Source: Hyphomicrobiales bacterium (GTDB lineage: Bacteria; Pseudomonadota; Alphaproteobacteria; Rhizobiales; Beijerinckiaceae). Taken from it: a stretch of 6,875 nucleotides of DNA. Below, one piece after another: positions 1 through 5,798 of the stretch. The stretch covers positions 1 through 6,875 of the forward strand of contig JAQGKN010000015.1 of the NCBI GenBank assembly GCA_028290085.1, written 5' to 3'. Made by a program: the position numbers and the translations under genes. The notes below the pieces were generated by a model. The model saw only the letters and a program-made list of their open reading frames with translations. It had not been told where the DNA came from and ran no database searches. Position 1 is the stretch's first letter, and each line of letters begins with the position of its first letter.

Positions 1-18
1 TCGCGAGCGGGGTAACGC

Positions 19-1902
19 ATGTCACTGGCCCATGATTTCGACCGTAATGGTCATCTGCAACCTGTCCACGGACCCGCCGAGGTCCTACGCTTCGGGCCCG
101 TCGCCAAGGCGGTGTCGAAAACGACGCCATCCGATATCCGTCTCGACCGATCGCGCGACGCGCTCCTCACGCCGTTCGGCCGTGCGACACTCGAGGATCG
201 CTACCTTCTGGAGGGCGAGACCAGCCAGGACATGTTCGCGCGTGTGTCCTGCGCCTATGCGGATAATGCTGCGCATGCGCAGCGACTTTACGATGCGATG
301 TCGCGGTTATGGTTCATGCCATCGACGCCCATCCTCTCGAATGGTGGTACCGAGCGCGGCCTACCGATCTCATGTTTTCTGAATTCCGTCTCGGATTCGC
401 TCGACAGCATCGTCGAGACCTGGAACGAAAACGTCGCGCTCGCCTCGAATGGTGGCGGCATCGGCACCTACTGGGGGCAAGTCCGCTCCATCGGTGAGCC
501 AGTGAAGGGTGCGGGCGAAACCTCGGGAATCATCCCCTTCATTCATGTGATGGACGGGCTCACGCTCGCCATCAGTCAGGGCTCGCTGCGACGCGGGTCC
601 GCTGCGGTCTATCTCGACATTCATCATCCGGAGATCGAAGAATTCCTGGAGATCCGCAAGGCTTCCGGCGATTTCAATCGCAAGGGCCTGAACCTTCATC
701 ACGGCATTAATGTCACCGACGAATTCATGCGCGCAGTCCAGGCGGGCGAGAGTTTTGGATTGCGAAGCCCGAAGATAAACGAGGTCCTGCGCCGCGTGGA
801 CGCGCGGCAGCTCTGGCAACGCATTCTGGAAACGCGCGTGCAGACGGGCGAGCCCTATCTGCTCTACATTGACACCGTGAATCGGACGTTGGCGCGCCAT
901 CAGCGCGATCTCGGTTTGTCGGTATCGACATCGAACCTGTGCAGCGAGATCACACTTACCACGGGCGTCGATCACCTCGGCAAGGAGCGCACGGCGGTTT
1001 GCTGTCTCGCCTCGCTCAATCTCGAGACTTGGGATGCGTGGCACGACAATCCTAGTCTGATCCCGGATGTATTGCGTTTCCTCGACAACGTGCTGACCTC
1101 GTTCATCGAGACGGCGCCCGACAGTATGGCGCGCGCCAAATATTCGGCGATGCGCGAGCGCTCGGTCGGGCTTGGTATCATGGGGTTCCATTCGTTCCTT
1201 CAGGCACGACGCATCCCGATGGAGAGCGCGCTCTCGAAATCGTGGAATATGCGCATCTTCAAGCAGATCCGCCGTGAGGCGGATGCCTTTTCCGTGCAGC
1301 TCGCGCATGAGCGCGGGCCTTGCCCCGACGCAGCCGAACGCGGGGTCAACGCACGCTTCAGCCACAAGATCTCGATCGCGCCAACGGCTTCCATCAGCAT
1401 TATTTGCGGCGGAACGAGTGCCTGTATCGAGCCGATACCTGCCAACATCTACAACCACAAAACGCTGTCGGGCTCCTACATCGTGCGCAATCCGCATCTC
1501 GCCGAACTTCTTGCGGAGCGCAGCGCCGACACGCCCGATATCTGGCAGAGCATCATCGCGCAGGAAGGCTCGGTACAGCATCTCGACGTGCTCAGCGAGG
1601 ACGAGAAGACAATCTTCCGCACGGCTTTCGAAATCGACCCCCGGTGGATCATCGAATTGGCCGCCGATCGCGCGCCCTACATCTGCCAGAGCCAGTCGAT
1701 CAATCTCTATCTGCCCGCCGATATCGACAAATGGGATCTTCATATGCTGCACTGGACCGCTTGGAAGAAAGGTCTCAAGAGCCTCTACTACTGCCGCTCA
1801 AAGTCGCTGAGCCGCGCGGGTTACGCCGGCGTCGAGGCGAGAAACGAGACCGCGTATGCGCAGACACGAACCGACTATGAGGAGTGCCTCGCATGTCAGT
1901 GA
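19..1902 (+). CDS. nrdA: Ribonucleoside-diphosphate reductase, class Ia, alpha (catalytic) subunit
   Basis: Large subunit of aerobic ribonucleotide reductase, reducing ribonucleoside diphosphates to deoxy forms in the cytoplasm with NrdB as radical donor. The 627-residue product carries the expected catalytic set by comparison with E. coli NrdA: C119 (ISCFLNS, equivalent of C225), N306/C308/E310 in SNLCSEI (N437/C439/E441), C328 in AVCCLASLNL (C462), the radical-transfer pair Y590-Y591 in SLYYCRS (Y730/Y731), and a C-terminal shuttle pair C623/C626 in ECLACQ, spaced CxxC rather than the E. coli CxxxxC. It is about 130 residues shorter than E. coli NrdA; the N-terminus (residues 1-45) is poorly conserved and is not an ATP-cone, so dATP overall-activity control through this domain is not expected. 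The ATG at 19 has only a GGGG (9-12) as possible ribosome site, and the window starts 18 bases upstream, so a more upstream start cannot be excluded. It overlaps nrdB by 10 bp. Confidence 0.96.
   Translation: MSLAHDFDRNGHLQPVHGPAEVLRFGPVAKAVSKTTPSDIRLDRSRDALLTPFGRATLEDRYLLEGETSQDMFARVSCAYADNAAHAQRLYDAMSRLWFMPSTPILSNGGTERGLPISCFLNSVSDSLDSIVETWNENVALASNGGGIGTYWGQVRSIGEPVKGAGETSGIIPFIHVMDGLTLAISQGSLRRGSAAVYLDIHHPEIEEFLEIRKASGDFNRKGLNLHHGINVTDEFMRAVQAGESFGLRSPKINEVLRRVDARQLWQRILETRVQTGEPYLLYIDTVNRTLARHQRDLGLSVSTSNLCSEITLTTGVDHLGKERTAVCCLASLNLETWDAWHDNPSLIPDVLRFLDNVLTSFIETAPDSMARAKYSAMRERSVGLGIMGFHSFLQARRIPMESALSKSWNMRIFKQIRREADAFSVQLAHERGPCPDAAERGVNARFSHKISIAPTASISIICGGTSACIEPIPANIYNHKTLSGSYIVRNPHLAELLAERSADTPDIWQSIIAQEGSVQHLDVLSEDEKTIFRTAFEIDPRWIIELAADRAPYICQSQSINLYLPADIDKWDLHMLHWTAWKKGLKSLYYCRSKSLSRAGYAGVEARNETAYAQTRTDYEECLACQ
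1880..1884 (+). promoter_or_regulatory. Ribosome binding site of nrdB
   Basis: AGGAG, 8 bases before ATG 1893 and within the last codons of nrdA. It decides the nrdB start: the alternative GTG at 1884 would overlap it and have no site of its own. Confidence 0.75.
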
Positions 1903-2954
1903 ACCTATCGCATATCGATCCCCGGACACTCATCGGCACAGGCCAGGTCGGCCTACTGACCTCTTCGGGCAGCTATAACGTGGAACGCTATCCCTGGGCC
2001 TATGAGTTCTGGAAGCGCCAGCAGCAGACTCACTGGATGGGCGAAGAGGTGCCGCTCGGCGCCGACGTGAAGGACTGGGCGTCGGACCGTGTGACCGAGG
2101 CTGATCGCAGCCTGCTCACCCAGATTTTCCGCTTCTTCACCCAATCTGACGTGGAAGTCGGAGACAATTACCTCAAGCGCTACATTCCGATTTTCCAGCC
2201 GCTGGAATTGCAGATGATGATGGCGGCGTTTTCCAACATGGAGACGGTGCACATCGACGCTTACGCGCTACTTCTGAATACGCTCGGCATGCCGAAGGAG
2301 GAGTTCGAGGCATTCCGCGACTATGACGCAATGCGCGCCAAGGCTGACTACATGCATGCCTTCGGCGTCGACACAGTGGGCGACGTGGCCCGCACGCTCG
2401 CCATGTTCGGCGCGTTCACGGAAGGCATGGCGCTGTTTGCGAGTTTCGCAATGCTGCTCAACTTTCCCCGACACAACAAGATGAACGGCATGGGTCAGAT
2501 CGTCACCTGGTCGGTCCGCGACGAGAGCCTGCATTGTGAGGGCATCATCAAGCTCTTTCACGAGTGGAACCGCGAGACCGGCGCGCTGACGCAAGCCGTG
2601 CGCGACGACATTCTGGATGTTGCAAACACGATGGTCTCGTTGGAGGACCGTTTCGTCGATCTCGCCTTCGACCTCGGGCCGGTCGAGGGAATGAAGCCGG
2701 CCGACATCAAGAGCTACGTTCGCTACATCGCCGACTGGCGGCTAACCCAGCTGCGGCTGCCAACACTCTTTGGCTATTTCGTAACCGTCGATGGGGCGCA
2801 TGAGCAGCGCCGTCCCCACCCCCTGCCCTGGATCATCGAAATCCTCAACGGCGTCGAGCACGCGAACTTCTTTGAGCAGCGCGCGACAGAGTACTCGAAG
2901 GGCGCAACCAGGGGGGCCTGGGAAGACGTCTGGAAGGCGTTCGACGTGGCTTGA
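1893..2954 (+). CDS. nrdB: Ribonucleoside-diphosphate reductase, class Ia, beta (radical-generating) subunit
   Basis: Small subunit that houses the diiron-tyrosyl radical cofactor and passes the radical to NrdA. In the 353-residue product all ligands can be placed against E. coli NrdB: D86 (QSDVEV, equivalent of D84), E117 and H120 in METVH (E115, H118), E177 in FTEGM (E204), E211 and H214 in RDESLH (E238, H241). The radical tyrosine is Y124, seven residues after E117 exactly as Y122 follows E115, so this is a tyrosyl-radical enzyme and not a Tyr-less class Ic/Id type. Y334 in ATEYSKG matches the C-terminal radical-relay tyrosine (mouse Y370, E. coli Y356). There is no N-terminal ATP-cone. 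I chose ATG 1893 over the in-frame GTG at 1884 because AGGAG at 1880-1884 lies 8 bases upstream of it; the GTG itself sits in that site. The start lies inside the end of nrdA, so the two are co-translated. Confidence 0.96.
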   Translation: MSVNLSHIDPRTLIGTGQVGLLTSSGSYNVERYPWAYEFWKRQQQTHWMGEEVPLGADVKDWASDRVTEADRSLLTQIFRFFTQSDVEVGDNYLKRYIPIFQPLELQMMMAAFSNMETVHIDAYALLLNTLGMPKEEFEAFRDYDAMRAKADYMHAFGVDTVGDVARTLAMFGAFTEGMALFASFAMLLNFPRHNKMNGMGQIVTWSVRDESLHCEGIIKLFHEWNRETGALTQAVRDDILDVANTMVSLEDRFVDLAFDLGPVEGMKPADIKSYVRYIADWRLTQLRLPTLFGYFVTVDGAHEQRRPHPLPWIIEILNGVEHANFFEQRATEYSKGATRGAWEDVWKAFDVA

Positions 2955-3027
2955 CGTATGCGGTTCCGAGGGCCGCCGTGGGAACGCGGTCCTCTCTCCG
3001 TAGAATCCTCCTCAAATCGTCTGGCTG

Positions 3028-3055
3028 GCGCCCGTCGCAGGCGTTACTCGGGCGC
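3028..3055 (+). terminator. Candidate terminator hairpin after nrdAB
   Basis: Perfect 7-bp inverted repeat GCGCCCG (3028/29-3034) with CGGGCGC (3049-3055) around a loop of about 14 bases, in the convergent gap 74 bases after the nrdB stop. No T-run follows on either strand, so if it terminates it is not a classical strong intrinsic terminator; it may simply stabilise the mRNA 3' end. Confidence 0.35.
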
Positions 3056-3078
3056 TCGTGTGCAACAACCAAGCAGAC

Positions 3079-3101
3079 ATGCGCCAGCGCGTGCTGCGCA
3101 T
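3079..3101 (-). terminator. Candidate terminator hairpin of the minus-strand operon
   Basis: Inverted repeat ATGCGC-(c)-AGC / GCT-GCGCAT: nine base pairs with one bulged C and a 4-base loop. Read on the minus strand it begins about 16 bases after the stop codon at 3118 and is followed by a T-rich stretch (GTCTGCTTGGTTGTTG). Position and tail fit a terminator for the DCC-DUF2269-SDR/DoxX operon, although the tail is not a pure T-run. Confidence 0.45.
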
Positions 3102-3117
3102 CGGTGATGCCCATATC

Positions 3118-3681
3118 CTAGCGTTCATCCAGAATGGCCATGGCGACGAGCATCAGGACGATTGCCGGGAAGGTCTTGACGAGCGCACCCAGGGGCTCAA
3201 GCCACAGTTCGGGTGTGATGGAAGCAGCACCGAGCATGTAGAAGAGAGATAGCCCAACGCCGCAGATCAAGCCCGCCCGGCAGGTCCTGCGGTGAGCAAT
3301 AGCGATTCCTATCAGGATGTCGAAAGCGCTACTCACAATCGTCACGATTGTCGCAAAGGATGGCGGAAAGCCGTGCGAAAGCAGGATTTGGCGGGCTGGT
3401 TCGAAGGCAAACGTCAGGGCGATCAGGCCCGACGCAATCCAAAAGATCGCAAGACTGAAAATGATGCCCGCCTTGATGAGATAGAGGCGAGCGAACCATT
3501 TTTCCTGAACGGTCGCATGCAGGTTTTGCAGCGTTTCCTGGAGAGTTTCTGGGTTCAGGCCGGTTGCCTGGATCCACGATTTCGGATTGCCGCTTACGCC
3601 CCGTCGAATCTCCGCAAGAGATGTGCTGCGTATGGGAAGGTTGCCAGCCGAGCCGGGCCGAAAGATCGCCAGCCTTGGCAC
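3118..3681 (-). CDS. DoxX-like membrane domain, C-terminal part of the frameshifted SDR-DoxX gene
   Basis: Open frame of 187 residues with a nominal GTG start at 3681 that is probably not a true start. The first 14 or so residues are out of frame; real homology starts at LPIRSTSLAEIRRGVSG. VQEKWFARLYLIKAGIIF leads into about four hydrophobic helices (roughly residues 64-92, 97-129, 134-150 and 160-183), as in DoxX-like proteins of the inner membrane. The DoxX superfamily includes the DoxD/DoxA-type thiosulfate:quinone oxidoreductase subunits, but this subgroup has no established reaction. It could be made separately only if an internal start is used; no clear ribosome site is visible before 3681, so a free-standing gene is less likely than the 3' part of a broken fusion. 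Confidence 0.6.
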   Translation of the reverse strand: MPRLAIFRPGSAGNLPIRSTSLAEIRRGVSGNPKSWIQATGLNPETLQETLQNLHATVQEKWFARLYLIKAGIIFSLAIFWIASGLIALTFAFEPARQILLSHGFPPSFATIVTIVSSAFDILIGIAIAHRRTCRAGLICGVGLSLFYMLGAASITPELWLEPLGALVKTFPAIVLMLVAMAILDER

Positions 3682-4448
3682 CGAGCAACATCAGCCATGA
3701 GGGCAGGCATAGGAGGGGCTTTGGTCCGCCAAAGCGAACCCGGAATCCCTGAATGACTGCGCCCAAGGGTTGTCGGGGCTAAATCCATGACGTCCCAGGT
3801 GGCAGACCAGTCACGCTCACCCTTCTGCCAGCGACGCACCACAATGGTGGCCGTTCTGGAAATGTCTGCCATCGAAACGGTCGCGAATGGTTGGGCCGAC
3901 TCGTATGCTGGCAAGTTAATTGGGAGAGACGCAATTGCACGAACTAGCGCGCTTCCGCCGTACGCGCCCTGCGCCACCACAAAGCCGGGGCGCAAGATCA
4001 CGAATGGGCATCCGCTGCGGCGGATCCTGCGTTCGGCTTCGCGCTTGCTCCTGCTGAAAGCGGTTGTGTCGGCCTCCTCAACGCCTGGAGTGGAGACTTG
4101 AATGAGCAGCACCGGATGGGGCTGCTGTTGCGAGGCTCTGATCAGCCGGTCGACGAAGCCCGTGTGCACATGCTCCGCTGTACCGCGGGCACTGTCCTGC
4201 AAAACGCCAATGCAGTTCACGACGACGTCGATGCGGTGCTCGGTCAGCCAGCGGGCGAGATCCTCTGTTCCCGCGTCGACGAGCGCCCACTTGAACGCTC
4301 GTCCGTTCAGCGCCGACAATTGCGACGCTGCGAACCAGCGTGCAACCGGCACGACATCAAACCCCTGACGAAGTAACTCAACCGCGACCGCATGGCCGAT
4401 CAGACCACTGGCTCCAAGGATGGCGATGCGCGTCATCGTAACCGTCAT
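3594..4448 (-). CDS. SDR-family NAD(P)-binding protein, N-terminal part of the frameshifted SDR-DoxX gene
   Basis: Open reading frame of 284 residues as it stands. RIAILGASGLIGHAVAVEL has the Rossmann GxxGxxG (G12, G15, G18), followed by VVNCIG (76-81), typical of atypical extended SDRs. The usual catalytic YxxxK is replaced by F131-S-R-S-K135, so classical dehydrogenase chemistry is doubtful; as I recall, related SDR-DoxX proteins often have this change. A cofactor-sensing or quinone-linked role is conceivable but not shown. Residues up to about 228 look genuine; the last 55 or so (from RSHSGIPG) are out-of-frame readthrough after the first frameshift and match nothing expected. The ATG at 4448 overlaps the preceding stop; a second Met four codons on (MTRIAILG) is an equally good domain start. 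Confidence 0.7.
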   Translation of the reverse strand: MTVTMTRIAILGASGLIGHAVAVELLRQGFDVVPVARWFAASQLSALNGRAFKWALVDAGTEDLARWLTEHRIDVVVNCIGVLQDSARGTAEHVHTGFVDRLIRASQQQPHPVLLIQVSTPGVEEADTTAFSRSKREAERRIRRSGCPFVILRPGFVVAQGAYGGSALVRAIASLPINLPAYESAQPFATVSMADISRTATIVVRRWQKGERDWSATWDVMDLAPTTLGRSHSGIPGSLWRTKAPPMPALMADVARCQGWRSFGPARLATFPYAAHLLRRFDGA

Positions 4449-4924
4449 TCACTCTCCCAAAGCAATGGTCTGGCAATCATCAGCCAGATTATCATCATGA
4501 CCGATCCGAAGCCCGGAATGCCGAACAAAAACCATGTCCGGAACAACTGGTGATATGCGGCGGGCAGCGGCGTTCCCTTACGCGCGGCCATCCGGGCGAG
4601 ATCGCGCATGCGTATCTGCAGCCACACGACCGGGAGCCAGAACAAGCCTGCGATCGCATACAGGATGAGAGAGGCGATCACCCAGCTCTCCATCATCGAA
4701 ACACCGGTCTCGCGTGCAAGGAAATAGCCCGTCACCGGTTGCAGAATGACTGCAGACGCAGTGAAAAGCGCGTCTGCCACCACGACGATGCCAGCCGTCC
4801 GCGCAACGAAATCGGCATTCCGCGTGCCATGAGCCATCAACATGAAGAAGGCGATCCCCGTCCCTGTCCCAAGGATAATCGTCGCTCCGAGTATATGGAG
4901 GTACTTCAGAACCAGATATATCAA
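4445..4924 (-). CDS. DUF2269-family small integral membrane protein
   Basis: A 159-residue inner-membrane protein with four hydrophobic helices (about residues 2-30, 41-69, 80-103, 131-151). It opens with YLVLKYLHILGATIILGTG, the characteristic start of DUF2269 proteins, with H10 in the KYLHIL motif, and has QPVTGY at 62-67. The function of the family is not established. I chose TTG at 4924 rather than the ATG at 4957: GAGGA (4934-4938 complement) lies 9 bases upstream of the TTG, the TTG overlaps the stop of the preceding DCC gene as TTGA, and the protein then begins exactly where family members do; the longer form would add a charged, non-family stretch (PRERQRGSCP). The stop overlaps the next ATG (ATGA). 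It lies between a CxxC redox-like protein and an SDR-DoxX protein, suggesting a membrane redox partner. Confidence 0.85.
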   Translation of the reverse strand: MIYLVLKYLHILGATIILGTGTGIAFFMLMAHGTRNADFVARTAGIVVVADALFTASAVILQPVTGYFLARETGVSMMESWVIASLILYAIAGLFWLPVVWLQIRMRDLARMAARKGTPLPAAYHQLFRTWFLFGIPGFGSVMMIIWLMIARPLLWESE

Positions 4925-5472
4925 TGGGCAAGATCCTCGTTGTCGTTCGCGCGGCATTGACGCGCGCGGGCAAGAGAAGGGTTTCTCGGATCCCCTTCTG
5001 GCAGCGAAAATCGATGGCGGAATTCAAGCGGCGGATATTCGCAGGCGGCCAGACGTCCGAAGAATTGGTAGCGGTTCCGGGCTATCAAGTCATAGAGCCG
5101 ATCGGCGAGAAACCGCGGAAAAAGCCGACTGACCCACAGGAGCCGCGCTGGACCAAAAGCGGATGGATGGCGTTCGTTCGTGATCTGGCGGGCCAATGCG
5201 AGAACACCTTGCGACCGTCCCAGTGCCACTCCCTTTTCAATGAACAGGAACGTCTCTGGATCCTCGGGATCCATGCCATGAAGATTCGCGATCGCACGTC
5301 CCTCAATCGAGGTTATCGCGACAAAGCGGATGGATGGCGTTCGTTCGTGATCCAGGGTGTAGCGCACCGCACGCGAACACAGAACGCATTCACCGTCATA
5401 TAACCAGATCGGGTTCACGTATAAACTTGTCTCACAGTTTTCGGAGGGGCGCTGGTCAGACCGTCCGGGCAT
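4921..5472 (-). CDS. DCC-family (DUF393) thiol-disulfide oxidoreductase-like protein
   Basis: 183 residues. WLYDGECVLCSRAVRYTLDH holds the family signature DGxCxxC (D26, G27, C29, C32), comparable to a thioredoxin-like CxxC; further family features are FVAITS (50-55), DPETFLFIE (71-79) and LYDLIARNRYQFFGR in the C-terminal half. DCC proteins are predicted thiol-disulfide oxidoreductases; substrates are generally unknown. No signal peptide or membrane helix is evident, so it probably acts in the cytoplasm. ATG 5472 is supported by AAGGAA (5478-5483 complement) about 6 bases upstream. The tail after residue 158 (LPEGDPRNPSLARARQ onward) is charged and not family-like. The gene contains two identical 30-bp segments read in different frames. 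It leads the operon with the DUF2269 and SDR-DoxX genes, overlapping the former by 4 bases. Confidence 0.88.
   Translation of the reverse strand: MPGRSDQRPSENCETSLYVNPIWLYDGECVLCSRAVRYTLDHERTPSIRFVAITSIEGRAIANLHGMDPEDPETFLFIEKGVALGRSQGVLALARQITNERHPSAFGPARLLWVSRLFPRFLADRLYDLIARNRYQFFGRLAACEYPPLEFRHRFSLPEGDPRNPSLARARQCRANDNEDLAH
4934..4938 (-). promoter_or_regulatory. Ribosome binding site deciding a TTG start
   Basis: GAGGA on the minus strand, inside the end of the DCC gene, 9 bases before TTG 4924. With the TTGA start/stop overlap it supports the TTG as the true start of the DUF2269 gene. Confidence 0.6.
5156..5185. repeat. 30-bp perfect direct repeat, copy 1
   Basis: Begins AAAGCGGATGGATGGCG and ends CGTTCGTGATC; identical to 5323-5352, 167 bases away. 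Flanking bases differ. It contains short internal 4-base tandems (GGATGGATGG, CGTTCGTTCG). On the coding strand this copy gives ITNERHPSAF (residues 97-106). Confidence 0.95.
5323..5352. repeat. 30-bp perfect direct repeat, copy 2
   Basis: Same 30 bases as 5156-5185. Here the codons begin exactly at the repeat edge and give DHERTPSIRF (residues 41-50). The 167-base offset is not a multiple of three, so the same DNA is read in two frames within one protein. Confidence 0.95.
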
Positions 5473-5518
5473 TCAGATTCCTTTTTTAGATCCGAGCATT
5501 TAATTTTTTGTTCAGATA

Positions 5519-5547
5519 TTTTTACGCCGGTGACCTCGGGGACGCAA
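5519..5547 (-). promoter_or_regulatory. Possible housekeeping promoter of the DCC operon
   Basis: On the minus strand TTGCGT (5547-5542), a 17-base spacer and TAAAAA (5524-5519) within an AT-rich stretch (about 5478-5525) in an otherwise GC-rich window. It would give a leader of about 40 bases before ATG 5472. The match to TTGACA/TATAAT is partial, so this is tentative. Confidence 0.3.
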
Positions 5548-5652
5548 TCTACGAAGATACTCGGCGGTTCAGGCCGAGCCTCTCCTTTTTCCGGGTCTTC
5601 ACCTGGCGCTCCGTCCAGATGCTCGAAATGAACTATCATAATCGGCACTTGT

Positions 5653-5677
5653 AACGAGTTTATGATCCGACGGTTCT
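5653..5677 (-). promoter_or_regulatory. Possible EcfG-type promoter facing the DCC operon
   Basis: On the minus strand AGAAC-N16-CGTT, one mismatch (first base) from the GGAAC-N16/17-CGTT consensus of alphaproteobacterial EcfG sigma factors. Its spacing equals that of the perfect element facing the other way. Transcription would start near 5645, about 170 bases before the DCC start. One mismatch makes chance occurrence realistic. Confidence 0.3.
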
Positions 5678-5680
5678 CGC

Positions 5681-5720
5681 GCAGCTAGATGAAGGTGCAA
5701 AGCTTCATTCGGTGCGCTGC
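5681..5720. repeat. Interrupted inverted repeat in the divergent control region
   Basis: Inner arms ATGAAG (5689-5694) and CTTCAT (5703-5708) around an 8-base loop; outer arms GCAGC (5681-5685) and GCTGC (5716-5720) separated from the inner stem by 3 and 7 bases. It lies just upstream of the -35 element at 5739 and could be a regulator-binding site or structured leader. No T-run follows. Confidence 0.4.
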
Positions 5721-5738
5721 TATGAACAACAATTGCTC

Positions 5739-5764
5739 GGAACTCTGGAAATCGCGGTACGTTT
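5739..5764 (+). promoter_or_regulatory. EcfG-type general stress promoter of the oxalate decarboxylase gene
   Basis: GGAAC (5739-5743), a 16-base spacer and CGTTT (5760-5764): an exact match to the GGAAC-N16/17-CGTT consensus used by EcfG/PhyR-controlled sigma factors of Alphaproteobacteria. The start site would fall near 5770, giving a leader of about 30 bases ending in GAGGAA (5788-5793) and ATG 5799. Element, spacing and placement all agree. Confidence 0.65.
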
Positions 5765-5798
5765 CTTAATCGCGTTTTCTCAACTCCGAGGAACCGAC

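Larger units (their letters stand above)
3118..4448 (-). pseudogene. SDR/NAD(P)-binding-DoxX-like fusion gene, interrupted by two frameshifts
   Basis: Read as one gene, this locus encodes an N-terminal NAD(P)-binding Rossmann (atypical SDR, NmrA/NDUFA9-like) domain joined to a C-terminal DoxX-like membrane domain (DoxX_3 type), an arrangement I know as a single protein of about 430 residues in Proteobacteria. Family-like sequence runs through three frames. Frame 1 is good to DLAPTTLG, ending near 3767; frame 2 continues it with GAVIQGFRVRFGGPKPL to ARLGWQ near 3645; frame 3 resumes with LPIRSTSLAEIRRGVSG and runs to the stop at 3118. Removing one base near 3762-3769 (CCCAAGGG) and one near 3634-3645 (GGGAAGGTTGCC) restores an uninterrupted reading, for example PTTLGAVIQ and LGWQLPIRSTS. 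No other stop interrupts it, so the damage is recent or is a sequencing error. The start ATG overlaps the upstream stop as ATGA. The biochemical role is unknown. Confidence 0.75.

Noticed and set aside
370..1752. 460-codon open frame antisense to nrdA
   Set aside because: It lies opposite a fully conserved nrdA and its product is rich in Arg, Ala and Asp without recognisable domains; such long antisense frames are normal in GC-rich coding DNA.
1172..1880. Plus-strand alternative frames within nrdA (1172-1810, 1320-1880)
   Set aside because: Low-complexity Arg/Ser-rich translations overlapping the conserved NrdA frame; frame shadows.
1884..1892. GTG 1884 as the nrdB start
   Set aside because: It sits inside the AGGAG site that serves ATG 1893 and would only add three residues.
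3292..3756. 154-codon plus-strand open frame opposite the SDR-DoxX gene
   Set aside because: No recognisable domain and highly charged; it is opposite the family-conserved minus-strand sequence and is open only by composition.
5257..5273. Palindromic TGGATCC-tcg-GGATCCA
   Set aside because: It falls in the DCC coding sequence and is explained by the repeated Asp-Pro-Glu codons (MDPEDPE); no sign of a regulatory role.
5415..5648. 77-codon minus-strand open frame between the promoter region and the DCC gene (GTG 5648 or ATG 5639)
   Set aside because: No ribosome site, no recognisable motif, and it overlaps the start of the DCC gene out of frame for 58 bases. It lies just after the possible minus-strand EcfG element, so a near-leaderless peptide is not impossible, but support is too thin to call it.
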